This document shows positions 1 to 9,530 of a stretch of 64,000 bases of DNA, piece after piece; the stretch's first letter is position 1, and each line of letters begins with the position of its first letter. Source of the stretch: a virus. The notes under the pieces are model-generated. The model was given only the letters and a program-made list of their open reading frames with translations. It made no database searches and had not been told where the DNA came from. The stretch lies in the IMG/VR virus record IMGVR_UViG_3300019926_000010, positions 1-64,000 of that record. The stretch is one strand, 5' to 3'. The translations under genes and the position numbers were made by a program.

Positions 1-371
1 GTACAGGAATCAAGATCACCAAGCATGGACGTGGCCCATGTGGTATGTTAACATGGTAGTTAGAACATCAATGAATCAACAGGATTGCACATAAACGTTA
101 GTCCGCCAGAAAATTTGTGTGGATTTTGAGAGTTGCCAGTGGAGTTCTCACTTCCCTGACACGCGCCCAGGGTGAACCGCGCCAGTGAACCCGCGCACGG
201 CCTTCCTGACGAAATCCGCGCCTTGCACACGCCCAGGAATAACTGTCAGTTCATCCGAAACGCGCCACCGCGAAGCGACGTGTCGCACCGAAGGTAACCG
301 AGATCGTCCTGGCGGAAGCCGTCGAGATCGGAGATCATTGAACAAAGCACCCCCTTATATACCTCCCCCCA
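1..371. other. Left non-coding region
   Basis: No convincing gene is seen in these 370 bases; the possible short open frames are basic, arginine-rich and lack the acidic composition of the real proteins here. The stretch near 290-312 (AAGGTAACCGA) is shared with the upstream side of the promoter at 20400. It probably holds upstream control sequence or the junction of the viral genome. Confidence 0.5.
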
Positions 372-403
372 CCCTATATAAAGGGTTGTTTATTGTTTAT
401 AGT
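372..403 (+). promoter_or_regulatory. Late/structural operon promoter P-A (TATA box)
   Basis: A TATA box TATATAAA lies at 375-382 inside a 32-base block that is identical at 31 of 32 positions to 20426-20457. An archaeal start site would fall about 25 bases downstream, near 405, giving a leader of about 185 bases ahead of the packaging operon. Seen: the repeated block. Inferred: promoter role and start site. Confidence 0.75.
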
Positions 404-424
404 AGAAGAGGCAGTCGGACAGCA

Positions 425-556
425 CGGTAACAGTTACGTTAAAAGAAGCTGTTACAAGCGCGGTTACCCGGTACGGGAAAGAGTGGCGGTTGTTGCTCCT
501 TCCTGACGTTAACAGCAACGTATTACGTTTACTGTTAACAGTACAGTATACCTGCG
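425..556 (+). promoter_or_regulatory. Leader with GTTAACAG/CTGTTAC palindromes
   Basis: The leader carries repeated half sites of the type GTAACAG / CTGTTAC, including the perfect palindrome ACTGTTAACAGT at 531-542, and the string CTTCCTGACGTTAACAGCA near 499-517, which recurs at about 47598-47616. The sites lie downstream of the predicted start of transcription, a position suited to a repressor operator or to leader RNA structure. Confidence 0.6.
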
Positions 557-589
557 CTTGTAACGACCCGCCACAAGTATCTCATTTCA

Positions 590-1354
590 ATGGCCGCAGG
601 TGAACTGACCGGTTGGACAGCAGAGGAGCTGAAAGACCTTCGTTCCGACTTCGAGGGCACGCCAGTTCACCAGTCCGGGGTTCACTTCGAGACTGCGTAT
701 TGTCTCAACAAAATCGGGAAACAACCGGACGAGTACGATGGACCTCAACGGTTTTGTGTCAATCGTGCGAAAAAATATGAGGATGACGACGGGAAGGAGC
801 AGTACGCCCCGGCCTGCCGCTTTCATGGTGGTCGGAAAGGCGATACTGCCGACGAAAATCTGGAAAAGTTAGCCAATCTGTCGCACGGGTACTACGCTAT
901 GCAGGAACATCTACTTGAAGACTTGAGTGACGAGGAGGAGGAAGCGTATGAAGAGATCATGGAGCGTGGTGCCGAAAAGGGCATTACACGCGAGAACGAT
1001 TTCTTCTCTTGGGAGTCACTTCAGTCGCTTGCCCTCAACATTGTAACCGACCGACGGTTGCGAAAGACGATCAACGACGAGGGCGTCGTGCGAACGGTTA
1101 ACGAATACTCGGCGCAGGGTGAACTCCTCGATCAGCAAGAAGAGGAACATCACCTTCTCAAGATTTCTCAGTCTCAGCGGCGACTTATCGAGAAACTGAA
1201 AGAAAACCTCGGGTTGACTCGCAAGCACCAGGACGAGATGGAAGCCATCGAGGAAGGTGGCCGGATCGAGTTCCTTTCCGAGGGCATGGAATCTGCCCTT
1301 GAGGATGGTGAGGAGTACGATCCCGAAGATTGGGAAGATGAGGAGTCCGGTTGA
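590..1354 (+). CDS. Putative terminase small subunit
   Basis: A 254-residue acidic protein, first of the packaging operon and immediately upstream of the terminase large subunit, the usual place of a small terminase. It has a central Cys/His cluster (residues about 38-79: C, C, C, H spaced as a possible zinc site) and a helical, glutamate-rich C-terminal half that could form a coiled coil for ring assembly. I cannot see a clear helix-turn-helix, so the call is from position and size. It overlaps the next gene by 17 bases. Confidence 0.55.
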   Translation: MAAGELTGWTAEELKDLRSDFEGTPVHQSGVHFETAYCLNKIGKQPDEYDGPQRFCVNRAKKYEDDDGKEQYAPACRFHGGRKGDTADENLEKLANLSHGYYAMQEHLLEDLSDEEEEAYEEIMERGAEKGITRENDFFSWESLQSLALNIVTDRRLRKTINDEGVVRTVNEYSAQGELLDQQEEEHHLLKISQSQRRLIEKLKENLGLTRKHQDEMEAIEEGGRIEFLSEGMESALEDGEEYDPEDWEDEESG

Positions 1355-1667
1355 CACTGCGGTTCGGGAATTTTCTGCTGGCTACGCGATAACCGAGTTC
1401 AATCTTGAGCTTGGTAACCACCAGTCGGTTCAGATTTCGAGTTACCGAGCGGAAGACATCCGTGAATGGTGGTTTGAACAGGGTGCGGGCGGCCCCGTTC
1501 CTGTCGTTTTGCGCGGCGATAACCGGCATCTGGTTCCCGAAGAAGACGACGATCTCGCTTACGAGACGTTGAGGATTCCAACTGATATGACGGATGAACG
1601 AGGATCGGCCTCGTTTCTGATCCCAAATGAGCAACACACGCGGCTTCTGATGGGCTTCGATCAATGA
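1338..1667 (+). CDS. Small protein of unknown function in packaging operon
   Basis: Predicted 109-residue protein starting at an ATG inside the end of the putative small terminase gene; an earlier in-frame ATG at 1257 would force a long overlap with non-acidic residues, so the later start is preferred. The next gene starts on an overlapping ATGA. Beta-rich looking, acidic, no motif recognised. Its conservation of tight coupling suggests a role in packaging or early head assembly. Confidence 0.6.
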   Translation: MRSPVDTAVREFSAGYAITEFNLELGNHQSVQISSYRAEDIREWWFEQGAGGPVPVVLRGDNRHLVPEEDDDLAYETLRIPTDMTDERGSASFLIPNEQHTRLLMGFDQ

Positions 1668-1852
1668 GGGACCCAATTACCTCGGAAGGAGGAAAGATCG
1701 CTCAGGAGCCGCCACAGGAGCAAATCTACGTCGAGGAGTTGAACATGGGACGTGGCGAAATCGGTTGCTACGTCGAGTGGAAAAATCTTCGCGACGGATG
1801 GATTCTTGCTGAAAACACGGATTCTTTCGTTTCTGTTGACAATCATAGATGA
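1664..1852 (+). CDS. Small hypothetical protein
   Basis: 62-residue acidic protein translationally coupled on both sides: its ATG overlaps the stop of the gene before (ATGA) and its own stop overlaps the start of the terminase large subunit. No recognised domain. Position suggests an accessory packaging protein. Confidence 0.55.
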   Translation: MRDPITSEGGKIAQEPPQEQIYVEELNMGRGEIGCYVEWKNLRDGWILAENTDSFVSVDNHR

Positions 1853-3585
1853 TAAATCAGGAGTTGGCCGAGAAGTTCTCCAACAGCACCGGGCACGACC
1901 TGGAAGAGTTGGTAGAACGATGGCGCGGGGCACCTGAGAAGGTCGCTGAAGACCTATTCCAGGCTCAGAACCCAGACACGGGTGAAATGGAGTCTATTGA
2001 GGTGTTTCCGTATCAGGCTCAATTCCTTCATGCGTATTTCTACAGCGATTCCACGATTCTGAACTGTTATAAGGGTCGTCGGATCGGGATGTCCTACGTT
2101 GCCTGTATTGCGATCATCATTGATGGCCTTCGGCACAAGAATATGGAGTTCCCTATTCTTGCGACGAAGAAAGAGCAGGCTCAGGACCGTATAGAGGACA
2201 TTGAGACTATTTTGAAGTCCTCACCGTTGCCGTTTGACGATTTGGTAGACACGAACAACAAAGGGGAGATCATCCTCTATAACGGGTCCACTTTCAAGGC
2301 ATATACGGCAAATCCCGACAATGCGCGTGGGATCACCGCGAGAACGGTGTTTATTGACGAAATGGCCTTCGTTGAGGATCAGGAGAAGGTCATCGAGGCG
2401 TTCATGCCGACGATCTCCTTGGGTTCCAAGGGGAAGCTCCTCCAGATTTCGACGCCAAAAGTCTCTAATGACTTGTTCATGGAGACGAATAAGCGGGGTC
2501 AGGAGGGTGCAGACGACGTTGTTGCGATTAAACAGCCGACGTTCAAGAACGCTGACGACATTGACATCGAGATCCCATTAACGGATCAGCCCGCTGAGGT
2601 CGTCAGACCGGATATGAACGCCCGGACTTTCGAGTCTCAGCGACTTTCAGACCCGCAAGGGTTCGCACAAGAGTACCTGTGTCGTCCAATTTCGGACGAA
2701 TATCGGTTCTTTTCAGGGGATTCCGTGGAAAGGGCACAGGAGCGCGGCGCAGTTGACGATTACTCATACGGAGCGTATGTTGGTGCTGAGAAGGGCGGCT
2801 TGATGGTCGCGGGGATCGACCTCGGGGCTTCAGGTGACGATACGGTCATCTCAGTGTTTGAACATACGGGGAAACGTCGTTATCTCCGGTACCACGAGGT
2901 TGTTACCAAACAGACGCTCCAGCTATCTGGTATTCGGGACCCTGACAGAGGGAACCCGAACCATTTGATTACACGGTTTCAGGACTTGCAGGATCAGTTG
3001 AACATTGACCACATGGTCATTGACGCAACTGGGATGGGCAAGTTCTTCGATTCTAACATTACGAACGTCCTCGGTCGTGGTGTTCACAAGTTCGATTTCA
3101 ACAACCAGGAAGCCTGGTTTGACATGGCTGGTGACCTCAACGCGGCCCTTCGTGAGGATATGGTCACCCTGGTCCCTGACGATGATATGGAGGATCAGTT
3201 GAAGTCGATGGTGAAAACGCAAGACGAGGATTGGAAAAAGCCGAAACTGACCGGGAAAAACCACTCCAAAGACGGGAAGGACGACATCGCGGTGTCGTTG
3301 ATCCTCGCGGCATACCCGGTAATGCTCAACTCGCAACGATCACAGCGGATGCACGCGGCGGAGGATGACGAATATGTCCCCGCTGAAGGTGAATTTAGGC
3401 CCGGCCCCGATGGTCGGGTGAAGTCACAGTCGGGAACGGCGGTTCACCAGCAGTCGGACAGAACAGCCAACCGAAATTACACGGGCGGGAAAAACCGTAC
3501 CGGTTCGGCGTATAGCACACGAAGTGTATCGCGGACGGGCGACAGTAATCGCTCATATAAACGCCGTCATGGACGACGGCGATGA
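1849..3585 (+). CDS. terL: Terminase large subunit (packaging ATPase-nuclease)
   Basis: 578-residue DNA-packaging motor and headful/cos nuclease. ATPase part: degenerate Walker A GRRIGMS at residues 76-82, Walker B TVFIDE at 166-171, and coupling motif LLQISTP near 198. Nuclease part of RNase H fold: first catalytic Asp in AGIDLGASGDDT near residue 323, second Asp in MVIDATG near 391, last acidic pair in KDGKDDIAV near 475. Length is normal for the family. The last 70 residues are a low-complexity Ser/Arg tail. It is coupled to the gene before by an ATGA overlap and is followed after 8 bases by the portal gene. Confidence 0.95.
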   Translation: MINQELAEKFSNSTGHDLEELVERWRGAPEKVAEDLFQAQNPDTGEMESIEVFPYQAQFLHAYFYSDSTILNCYKGRRIGMSYVACIAIIIDGLRHKNMEFPILATKKEQAQDRIEDIETILKSSPLPFDDLVDTNNKGEIILYNGSTFKAYTANPDNARGITARTVFIDEMAFVEDQEKVIEAFMPTISLGSKGKLLQISTPKVSNDLFMETNKRGQEGADDVVAIKQPTFKNADDIDIEIPLTDQPAEVVRPDMNARTFESQRLSDPQGFAQEYLCRPISDEYRFFSGDSVERAQERGAVDDYSYGAYVGAEKGGLMVAGIDLGASGDDTVISVFEHTGKRRYLRYHEVVTKQTLQLSGIRDPDRGNPNHLITRFQDLQDQLNIDHMVIDATGMGKFFDSNITNVLGRGVHKFDFNNQEAWFDMAGDLNAALREDMVTLVPDDDMEDQLKSMVKTQDEDWKKPKLTGKNHSKDGKDDIAVSLILAAYPVMLNSQRSQRMHAAEDDEYVPAEGEFRPGPDGRVKSQSGTAVHQQSDRTANRNYTGGKNRTGSAYSTRSVSRTGDSNRSYKRRHGRRR

Positions 3586-3593
3586 TTTACTAA

Positions 3594-5036
3594 ATGACTG
3601 AAGGACAATCTGAGACATATAACCTACTTCGAGAGGCCGAGAACTCTGGCGCTCTCGATTTCGCTCTGGAGTCTTCTAAAGCGGTTGTTCAGACGACCGG
3701 AGCGGGTTCATCTCCCCGTCCTGAAGGTCCGCCTGAACAGCGAATTGAGGAGTTTCGGACGATCTACGACACTGACCCGCTTGTTGGTCAGGCTGTCGAT
3801 AAGATGGTCGAATACCTCGTCGGTTCCGGGTTCAACATTGAACCCCGAAATGTCCCGTTCACGGACACGGAACAGACCGCTGAGGATATTGCAGACCTGA
3901 AACGCCTCGTTGAACTGTCGGATTTTAACGGAAAACTGATCGAATGGGTCAAACGGGCCGTCGTTGACGGTACCGCGTTCCTTGAACTTGTCTGGAACAG
4001 CGAAACTGACGAGTTTGAGCCAAATCTTCTTCCGACCCTCGATATGGAGATTCAGCCCGACGAGTATGGGAATGACGGTAAATATATTCTCGATACCAGC
4101 GGGCAAGACGGTGAAGTAGAATACGAATCTCACGAAGTTGCTGTTCTTCGGTTTTACCGACAGCCGAAGGAGATGTGGGGTCATTCCTTCATCGAGCGTG
4201 CCCAGGAGCAGACGGATATGCTTCGTGACATGGAGATCGACATGGCGCGGTTCATCTCCACGAAGGCGTATCCGCCTATTCTCTGGAAGCTCGGTGACGC
4301 CGACAACAACATCCACTGGACTGACGATCAAATCGAGGGCTGGTTGGACACCGTTGAGAATATCGAGCCAGATTCGATGCTCGCGGCAGGAGACGACGTT
4401 GATTACGATGTCGTCGGTTCCACTTCGACCAGCTCTGAATCTGGTGTGATGAACCTCGACGGGACGTTCACGCACCTTCAAACGAGGGTGGCAACCGCGT
4501 TCGGTATCCCCGCCTTCTTGCTGAATCTCGATGCAGGTACCGGGCGCAATGATTCGGTTACACAGATGCCGTCGTTTGATCGGCGGATTCAGGCCCTCCG
4601 GGTTCCGATCCAAAATGCGGTGGAACAGCAGATTTTCCGTTCCATCATGGGTCACCCGGACCCTGAGAACTTTACTGACATGGTTCCCCGGTTCGAGTTT
4701 GGGGAACATTCGTCCGAGGAAGAACGTCTTGAAACGGATGAGGCGCTAAAGCTGTTCAATAACGGATTTCTCACTCGTGAGGCGTTCGCCCAACGGGTCG
4801 GTATTGATCCCGAGGTCGAAATGCCAACGCAGGAAGAACTAACGTCTGAAATCATCCCAGTGATCCAGCAGTTAGCCGGATCTGGTGATGATATTCAGAA
4901 TCCCGAGGGTGGGGCACCAACCGATACTGGTGGCGGTGCAGATAGTTCGGGTGGTGAAGTGAAATCACGGCAGAACCCGGAAAATGACACTTCTGATGAT
5001 GACAGTCGAAATCAGCAGAGTGTAGATAACGAGTAA
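3594..5036 (+). CDS. Portal protein
   Basis: 480-residue protein of the portal family, the dodecameric ring at the capsid vertex through which DNA enters. It follows TerL directly, and the readable core (residues about 50-420) has the typical arrangement: N-terminal region with TDPLVGQAVDKMVEYLVGSG, wing strands, and a long helical crown near the end. The last about 60 residues are a Gly/Ser/Asp-rich tail. Size fits the 450-550 residue range of the family. Confidence 0.88.
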   Translation: MTEGQSETYNLLREAENSGALDFALESSKAVVQTTGAGSSPRPEGPPEQRIEEFRTIYDTDPLVGQAVDKMVEYLVGSGFNIEPRNVPFTDTEQTAEDIADLKRLVELSDFNGKLIEWVKRAVVDGTAFLELVWNSETDEFEPNLLPTLDMEIQPDEYGNDGKYILDTSGQDGEVEYESHEVAVLRFYRQPKEMWGHSFIERAQEQTDMLRDMEIDMARFISTKAYPPILWKLGDADNNIHWTDDQIEGWLDTVENIEPDSMLAAGDDVDYDVVGSTSTSSESGVMNLDGTFTHLQTRVATAFGIPAFLLNLDAGTGRNDSVTQMPSFDRRIQALRVPIQNAVEQQIFRSIMGHPDPENFTDMVPRFEFGEHSSEEERLETDEALKLFNNGFLTREAFAQRVGIDPEVEMPTQEELTSEIIPVIQQLAGSGDDIQNPEGGAPTDTGGGADSSGGEVKSRQNPENDTSDDDSRNQQSVDNE

Positions 5037-5039
5037 GAT

Positions 5040-5303
5040 ATGGACGACGAAGAAACTAATCAACTTGATGATATTCATTCTGAGGTAAAAGGTTCTCATG
5101 CTCAGTTAGGTGCAATCAACGAACGAACACTGAGTATTCAGAGACAACTGGAATCAATTTCGGAAGAAGTCTCTGAGAATGAACAGGAAATAGACAAATT
5201 ACAGGGTAAAGTGAAACGCAACACCACCGTCGTCGGTGGAATTTCTGGTGGGGTTGCGATGATAACGATGTGGTTTGCGGATAAGGTCACGCGCGTACTA
5301 TGA
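5040..5303 (+). CDS. Coiled-coil protein with C-terminal membrane helix
   Basis: 87 residues: residues 1-60 form a heptad-like coiled coil, then a hydrophobic helix (VVGGISGGVAMITMWFA) near the C-terminus. This architecture is that of XhlA-like phage proteins, which sit at the membrane and are often linked to lysis. Its place between portal and prohead protease is odd for a lysis gene, so it could also be a membrane anchor for prohead assembly. Overlaps the protease start by 4 bases (ATGA-type). Confidence 0.6.
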   Translation: MDDEETNQLDDIHSEVKGSHAQLGAINERTLSIQRQLESISEEVSENEQEIDKLQGKVKRNTTVVGGISGGVAMITMWFADKVTRVL

Positions 5304-6769
5304 CTACACAAACAGTTGATGGCGGCGATCTCGGGGATCTTAGCTTCTCCATTGATCTCTCTTCCCCCGGTCAGAACGCCCTTGAGGAAGGATTCAACCG
5401 ATATGGTGTCAAAGACACCGAAGATCGTGTTGAGTTTGTCTTCGAGGCGATGCAACCGGGGATGCGAAATGGGTTCAAGATCACCGAAGACTTCCTGAAA
5501 ACGGTCGCGTCTAACTTCGAGAAGGAGGCACCCGCCCAGGTTGACCATGATCGGTCAATGTTGATGAACGCCGGACGGATCACTGATATGTGGTTCTCAG
5601 ACGGTGCCCTTCGGCTTCGGGGTTACGTTCCCAAAACGGGAGCAGACACTCATCAGGAGTTCGTTGATCGGTTCACATTCGATCCCCCGCAGGTTCAGAA
5701 TGGATCTGTGGGCTTCGGGATGCAGTTCGAGCTTTCCGAAGATGATGATGGGAACCCGATGCCGGTCGATGGAACGATGCAGGAGTTCTCCTTCCTGCCG
5801 TTTCCCGGTGGATATGACGAATCGACTGGTGGCCTAAAAGCTCAGTTCGAGGAGGCATATCAGCAGTATAGAGAGGACTCTGAGCCTGACATGGAAGAAC
5901 TGGATGAAGTCTACGAAATGTGGACTTCGATGGTCAACATGGATAACGACCAGATGGAGCGTTGGGACGAACATCCTTGCGCCGACGAAATGGTCGATAA
6001 TGGCGAAAGTATTCGGGATGAAACTCTGATGTTAATGGGTAGCCCGAAAGAGAGTTGGTCGCAGGAAAATGTCGATATTGCGAATCAGGTTATCGACTTT
6101 ATTGCGACTGAAACTGAAAAAGATCCAGAGAACCCCGAAGAAGGCGGACCTGGGACTTGTCCCAGCCGGTGGGCGGTTAACCTATTGAATCGGGGATATA
6201 ACCCATTTCAAGATTTCCCCTCAGGGAATCCGCAGTTTAGCGAGGAGGGGGACGAAAACGATGATGACGCTCCGGATGGAGTCGAGTCCTTTGATGTCCG
6301 CCTCGACACGGAAACACTATACAACTTAGATAACATGAGTTTTCAGCGAATTGATTTTGACGAGCTTCCCGACGACCTCCCGGAAGAGGTTGCGGAGTTC
6401 GTCTCGAATGTTGAAGAACAGCACAAGTCCAACGTCGAGTTCATCGAATCGGTGACCGAAGACAAGGAGGAAGCCGAGACGGAGCTTCAGAACTATAAGC
6501 AGGATCTCGCAGAGGATCTTGCAGAGCGCGAGGCCGTTCTTTTCGAGGCCGACGAGCTTGCTGAGTTCTCGATGTCCCGCCTTCACAAGCTGGACGAGGA
6601 TTCGGCACAGTTCGACGCTTCTGCTGGTGAAGCGGACGAAGAGGATGATGAAGAGGAAGGCGCTGACTTCGGGAAGCAGGAACGGAAGTCGGGCGACTTC
6701 ACTCAGGAGCGGGTTGACAGCCGGGCCAAGGAAGGTCTGGACAGTATCCCCGGCATCGCCACGGAGTAA
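5300..6769 (+). CDS. Prohead protease / scaffold fusion
   Basis: 489 residues. The N-terminal about 190 residues look like a Mu gpI-type prohead protease: ITEDFLKTVASNF, then AQVDHDRSM with a possible catalytic His, and a glycine-rich strand GSVGFGMQF. The C-terminal about 150 residues are a glutamate/glutamine-rich coiled coil, as expected for an internal scaffold that is cut from the protease. A middle segment (residues about 195-310) with PCADEMVDNG and CPSRWAVNLL is not recognised and may be an insertion. It is followed by the decoration and major capsid genes. Confidence 0.75.
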   Translation: MTTQTVDGGDLGDLSFSIDLSSPGQNALEEGFNRYGVKDTEDRVEFVFEAMQPGMRNGFKITEDFLKTVASNFEKEAPAQVDHDRSMLMNAGRITDMWFSDGALRLRGYVPKTGADTHQEFVDRFTFDPPQVQNGSVGFGMQFELSEDDDGNPMPVDGTMQEFSFLPFPGGYDESTGGLKAQFEEAYQQYREDSEPDMEELDEVYEMWTSMVNMDNDQMERWDEHPCADEMVDNGESIRDETLMLMGSPKESWSQENVDIANQVIDFIATETEKDPENPEEGGPGTCPSRWAVNLLNRGYNPFQDFPSGNPQFSEEGDENDDDAPDGVESFDVRLDTETLYNLDNMSFQRIDFDELPDDLPEEVAEFVSNVEEQHKSNVEFIESVTEDKEEAETELQNYKQDLAEDLAEREAVLFEADELAEFSMSRLHKLDEDSAQFDASAGEADEEDDEEEGADFGKQERKSGDFTQERVDSRAKEGLDSIPGIATE

Positions 6770-6789
6770 TTTTACGGAGATAATATACA

Positions 6790-7290
6790 ATGGTTGACGT
6801 TAACGTCGCAAGTAACACGGAGTACATCGAGAATCGACAGTCCAGCGGTGCTGTTCAGTACGAGTGTGATGAGGGTGACCTCGTTGCAATCGACTCGAAC
6901 GGTGACGTTGTTGAGGCTGACGCCGCCAATGGCGTTTCCGGGAAGGCTCGTGGGGTCGTCACTGGTCCCGCTCGTGATCCCTCGAAGTACGGGAGCGACT
7001 TCATGGAGACGCAGTTGGTTGTCGAGAGTGAATACGATCTCGTCGGAGAGGCCCGGAAGACCTTCTTCGAGTACGGGATTCGTGTTCGGAACGCAGATCA
7101 GGACTGGAACTTCACCCCTGGAGCAGACATCTATCTGGCCGAGGGTGGGGGTTACACTGAAACTGTCCCGTCCACGAGCGGTTCTGTCATCCAGAAGGTC
7201 GGCTACGCGAAGCCCGGCCCGACGGAGGATGGCGTTGCCAACGAGGTCGTCATCACTGTTGACCAGTTCGCAGAGGAGACGGTCGCCTAA
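6790..7290 (+). CDS. Capsid decoration protein (DUF2190-like)
   Basis: 166-residue beta-rich protein directly upstream of the major capsid gene, the standard place of a lambda gpD-like or DUF2190-type decoration protein. The pattern EGDLVAIDSNGDVVEADAA and the repeated short strands fit that family. An AATTTTACGG leader separates it from the protease gene. No cleavage site is visible. Confidence 0.7.
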   Translation: MVDVNVASNTEYIENRQSSGAVQYECDEGDLVAIDSNGDVVEADAANGVSGKARGVVTGPARDPSKYGSDFMETQLVVESEYDLVGEARKTFFEYGIRVRNADQDWNFTPGADIYLAEGGGYTETVPSTSGSVIQKVGYAKPGPTEDGVANEVVITVDQFAEETVA

Positions 7291-7330
7291 ATTTTCGACC
7301 GGCATTAAACAAAGCACACTAACTTAATCA

Positions 7331-8311
7331 ATGGTTTCTGACAATCCTTACAACACTCAGCTTGAGACGAAGGACGACGTTCCTCTCGCTGATCTTTTCG
7401 ACATCGCAATGCAGAAGGTGGACCTGTTCAACGAGGCGGAGCGTCCTTTCCGTTCTCTGTTCGTTCAGGAAGTTTCTGAGATGATCTTCTCGGCTGACCA
7501 CGTTCCCGCTGACATGACGTGGGAGGCTGTCGGTGAAGGTGAACACCCCGTCACGGGTGACATCCCCGACGACAAGAAGGTCGCCATGAACGTGGAGAAG
7601 TACGCTCGTGGCCTGAACTTCTCGCAGGAGTTCATCGAAGATAACCCCTCGGAGATGGTCACTCGCCGCATCAACGCTATGCTGGAGGGTGCCGTCAAGA
7701 AGGAGCAGGAGGTCATCTTCAACACGTTCAAGTCCGGTATCGCTGACGGTGGCGAAATCTGGTACGACGTTCCTGACTACGGCGAGTACACCTTCTCGAA
7801 CACTCACGATCACACGTTCGCGTCCACGCAGGAACTCTTCGAGCGCAACGGTGGCTCGGATACGAACGCCCACGCACCGAGTGAGCATCTTCGTGAAGCG
7901 AACAAAGAGATCCGACACCACGGTCGGAACCCGTCTTACGCCCTCTGTTCCAGCGAGTTCGCGGCTGAACTCGTCAATGAACTGTCGTGGGACGCGAGCT
8001 ATCACATCCCGGACGCCTCGGACCTGCGCTCGACCGCGCTTCCCGAGACTCAGATCCAGCTTGACGGTACCACGCTGTTCCAGACCCCGTGGATCAACGA
8101 CGAGGGTTCCTCGGAGTACACCTTCTACATGATGGACGACTCCAAGCCGCTCTACTTCCACGAAGCCAGCCCGGTCACCCTGAACGGCCTGAACGGTGCG
8201 CCCGTTCGGTCGCCCGGTGATATTCTCGGTGCCACTGGGAGTGCCCGTTGGGGCGTCAAGATGGTTGACCCCCTCGCGGGTGTCAAGGTCACTGCGGACA
8301 ACCTCGCGTAG
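7331..8311 (+). CDS. Major capsid protein (HK97 fold)
   Basis: 326-residue protein, very regular codon use, placed between decoration and connector genes. The order of genes and the sequence pattern (N-terminal helix, long E-loop-like strand region around residues 55-90, NPSYALCSSEFAAEL P-domain helix, and C-terminal beta segment ending SARWGVKMVDPLAGVKV) fit an HK97-fold capsid protein of the Mu-like/DUF5309 type. It should be the most abundant virion protein. Confidence 0.85.
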   Translation: MVSDNPYNTQLETKDDVPLADLFDIAMQKVDLFNEAERPFRSLFVQEVSEMIFSADHVPADMTWEAVGEGEHPVTGDIPDDKKVAMNVEKYARGLNFSQEFIEDNPSEMVTRRINAMLEGAVKKEQEVIFNTFKSGIADGGEIWYDVPDYGEYTFSNTHDHTFASTQELFERNGGSDTNAHAPSEHLREANKEIRHHGRNPSYALCSSEFAAELVNELSWDASYHIPDASDLRSTALPETQIQLDGTTLFQTPWINDEGSSEYTFYMMDDSKPLYFHEASPVTLNGLNGAPVRSPGDILGATGSARWGVKMVDPLAGVKVTADNLA

Positions 8312-8323
8312 AGGTTTTCCTGA

Positions 8324-8728
8324 ATGTTCGACTCCGACGCTGAACTAATGAGCCATGTTCGGGGGCAGGTCGGGGTCAGCCAAAATGGTGACCTCCCCGA
8401 ACAAGCTCTTAAAGAAGAAGTACAACGCGGCAAGGAAGAAATTAGTCGTGAACTTCGAGAACGCCTCAACAACGGCGAGTCTGTTAACTTTTACAAGTCT
8501 GATGAACCGCAAAAGGCTCTCGAATTTTTCGTCAAAGTCAGAGCGCGTGGACGTGTAAAAAGAAATCAAAAGAAGCGTGGCCGCCATCCGGGTAAAGGTC
8601 GCGGGCCTCCGGATCATGCTAATGCCCCTGCTTCTGTTTCTTCGATGCGACGACATGATTACGATGACCAGACGATGAATCATTGGCGAGATCGAATGGT
8701 TCATCACCTCAACAGGGTGACTGAATAA
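8324..8728 (+). CDS. Putative connector-region protein
   Basis: 134 residues, 12 bases after the capsid gene and overlapping the next start. The middle is basic (RVKRNQKKRGRHPGKGRG), unusual in this acidic proteome and suggestive of nucleic-acid contact; the C-terminus is helical. Place between capsid and head-tail connector genes suggests a head-completion role. Confidence 0.55.
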   Translation: MFDSDAELMSHVRGQVGVSQNGDLPEQALKEEVQRGKEEISRELRERLNNGESVNFYKSDEPQKALEFFVKVRARGRVKRNQKKRGRHPGKGRGPPDHANAPASVSSMRRHDYDDQTMNHWRDRMVHHLNRVTE

Positions 8729-9186
8729 TGGCTTCTACTGACGACGAGCTTCAAAATGAAGTCCGAGAGTTGACTGACTACACGTCCACAAGCGTGTTCA
8801 GTGAGTCAGCTCTGGATGAAGTCTTCGAGATCGCCAAGCGAGACATCCAGGGCGAGGCAAATACGACGATCAATTCGTGGTACGACGACCTCGACAAGGA
8901 AAACTCGCTGTTCTGGACTGCGTGTCTGTTCACGAAGATCAAAGCAGGCGAGCTTGACGGCGTTCCGATGAGCCTCGGTGACATCGACTACGATTCACTG
9001 AAGTCCAGCGGAAGTCGTGCCGATAGCAAGCCGATGATCTGGTACGAGAAGGCCAAACGGTACACTGATCGCCTTGTTTCGAGTGGTGGTCGGTTTGCGA
9101 GTACCCGGATCAACCGTGGTCAGTCTCGTAAGTACGGTAGTGAGAGCGATATCACGGACGAGATCGACTACGGCGGGGATAACTAA
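8728..9186 (+). CDS. Head-tail connector (adaptor) protein
   Basis: 152-residue mainly helical protein. N-terminal helix pair with DEVFEIAKRDIQ, then a second bundle and an extended C-terminus, the shape of gp6/gp15-type adaptors that dock under the portal. Sits in the canonical adaptor-stopper-gp10 order. Starts on an ATG overlapping the stop of the gene before. Confidence 0.6.
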   Translation: MASTDDELQNEVRELTDYTSTSVFSESALDEVFEIAKRDIQGEANTTINSWYDDLDKENSLFWTACLFTKIKAGELDGVPMSLGDIDYDSLKSSGSRADSKPMIWYEKAKRYTDRLVSSGGRFASTRINRGQSRKYGSESDITDEIDYGGDN

Positions 9187-9530
9187 TGAACCCCTCTGGA
9201 GGTTCAATGCGTGTCAAGTCTCTTATCTCACAGATGGGAAAAGAGGCTGTCATCGAGCGCGTTCCTGATGGGAACAGCGACCGGTTGAATCATAATACAG
9301 GAGAGTACGAACCTATCGGAACGGAAATCTGCGCGTATTATAATCCGGACACGGAAGGCGGACAATCCGCTTCTGGTGAAGTGAGCATCACGCAATCGCA
9401 GTTCGCGTTTTTCCCTGATGCTTCAATCCGAGTCAACGACCACATTATCTACGATCTCGTGACGTATGAGGTTGAGAAAGTCACTCACCGACCTTCTCAT
9501 ACCGTTGCGGTTGCCAAGCAAGTACAATAG
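9186..9530 (+). CDS. Head-tail stopper (head closure) protein
   Basis: 114-residue beta-barrel-like protein in the usual slot of a head-closure protein; ends on VTYEVEKVTHRPSHTVAVAK, the typical final strand pair in which a coordinate system for the measured quantity is defined. An internal ATG at 9207 is an alternative start. The next gene starts at the very next base. Confidence 0.55.
   Translation: MNPSGGSMRVKSLISQMGKEAVIERVPDGNSDRLNHNTGEYEPIGTEICAYYNPDTEGGQSASGEVSITQSQFAFFPDASIRVNDHIIYDLVTYEVEKVTHRPSHTVAVAKQVQ

Noticed and set aside
185-430. Short frames on both strands in the left end
   Set aside because: Basic, rich in Arg, no coupling; overlap the promoter block.
3708-4709. Minus-strand frame of 333 codons
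   Set aside because: Antisense to the portal gene; basic composition, no motif.
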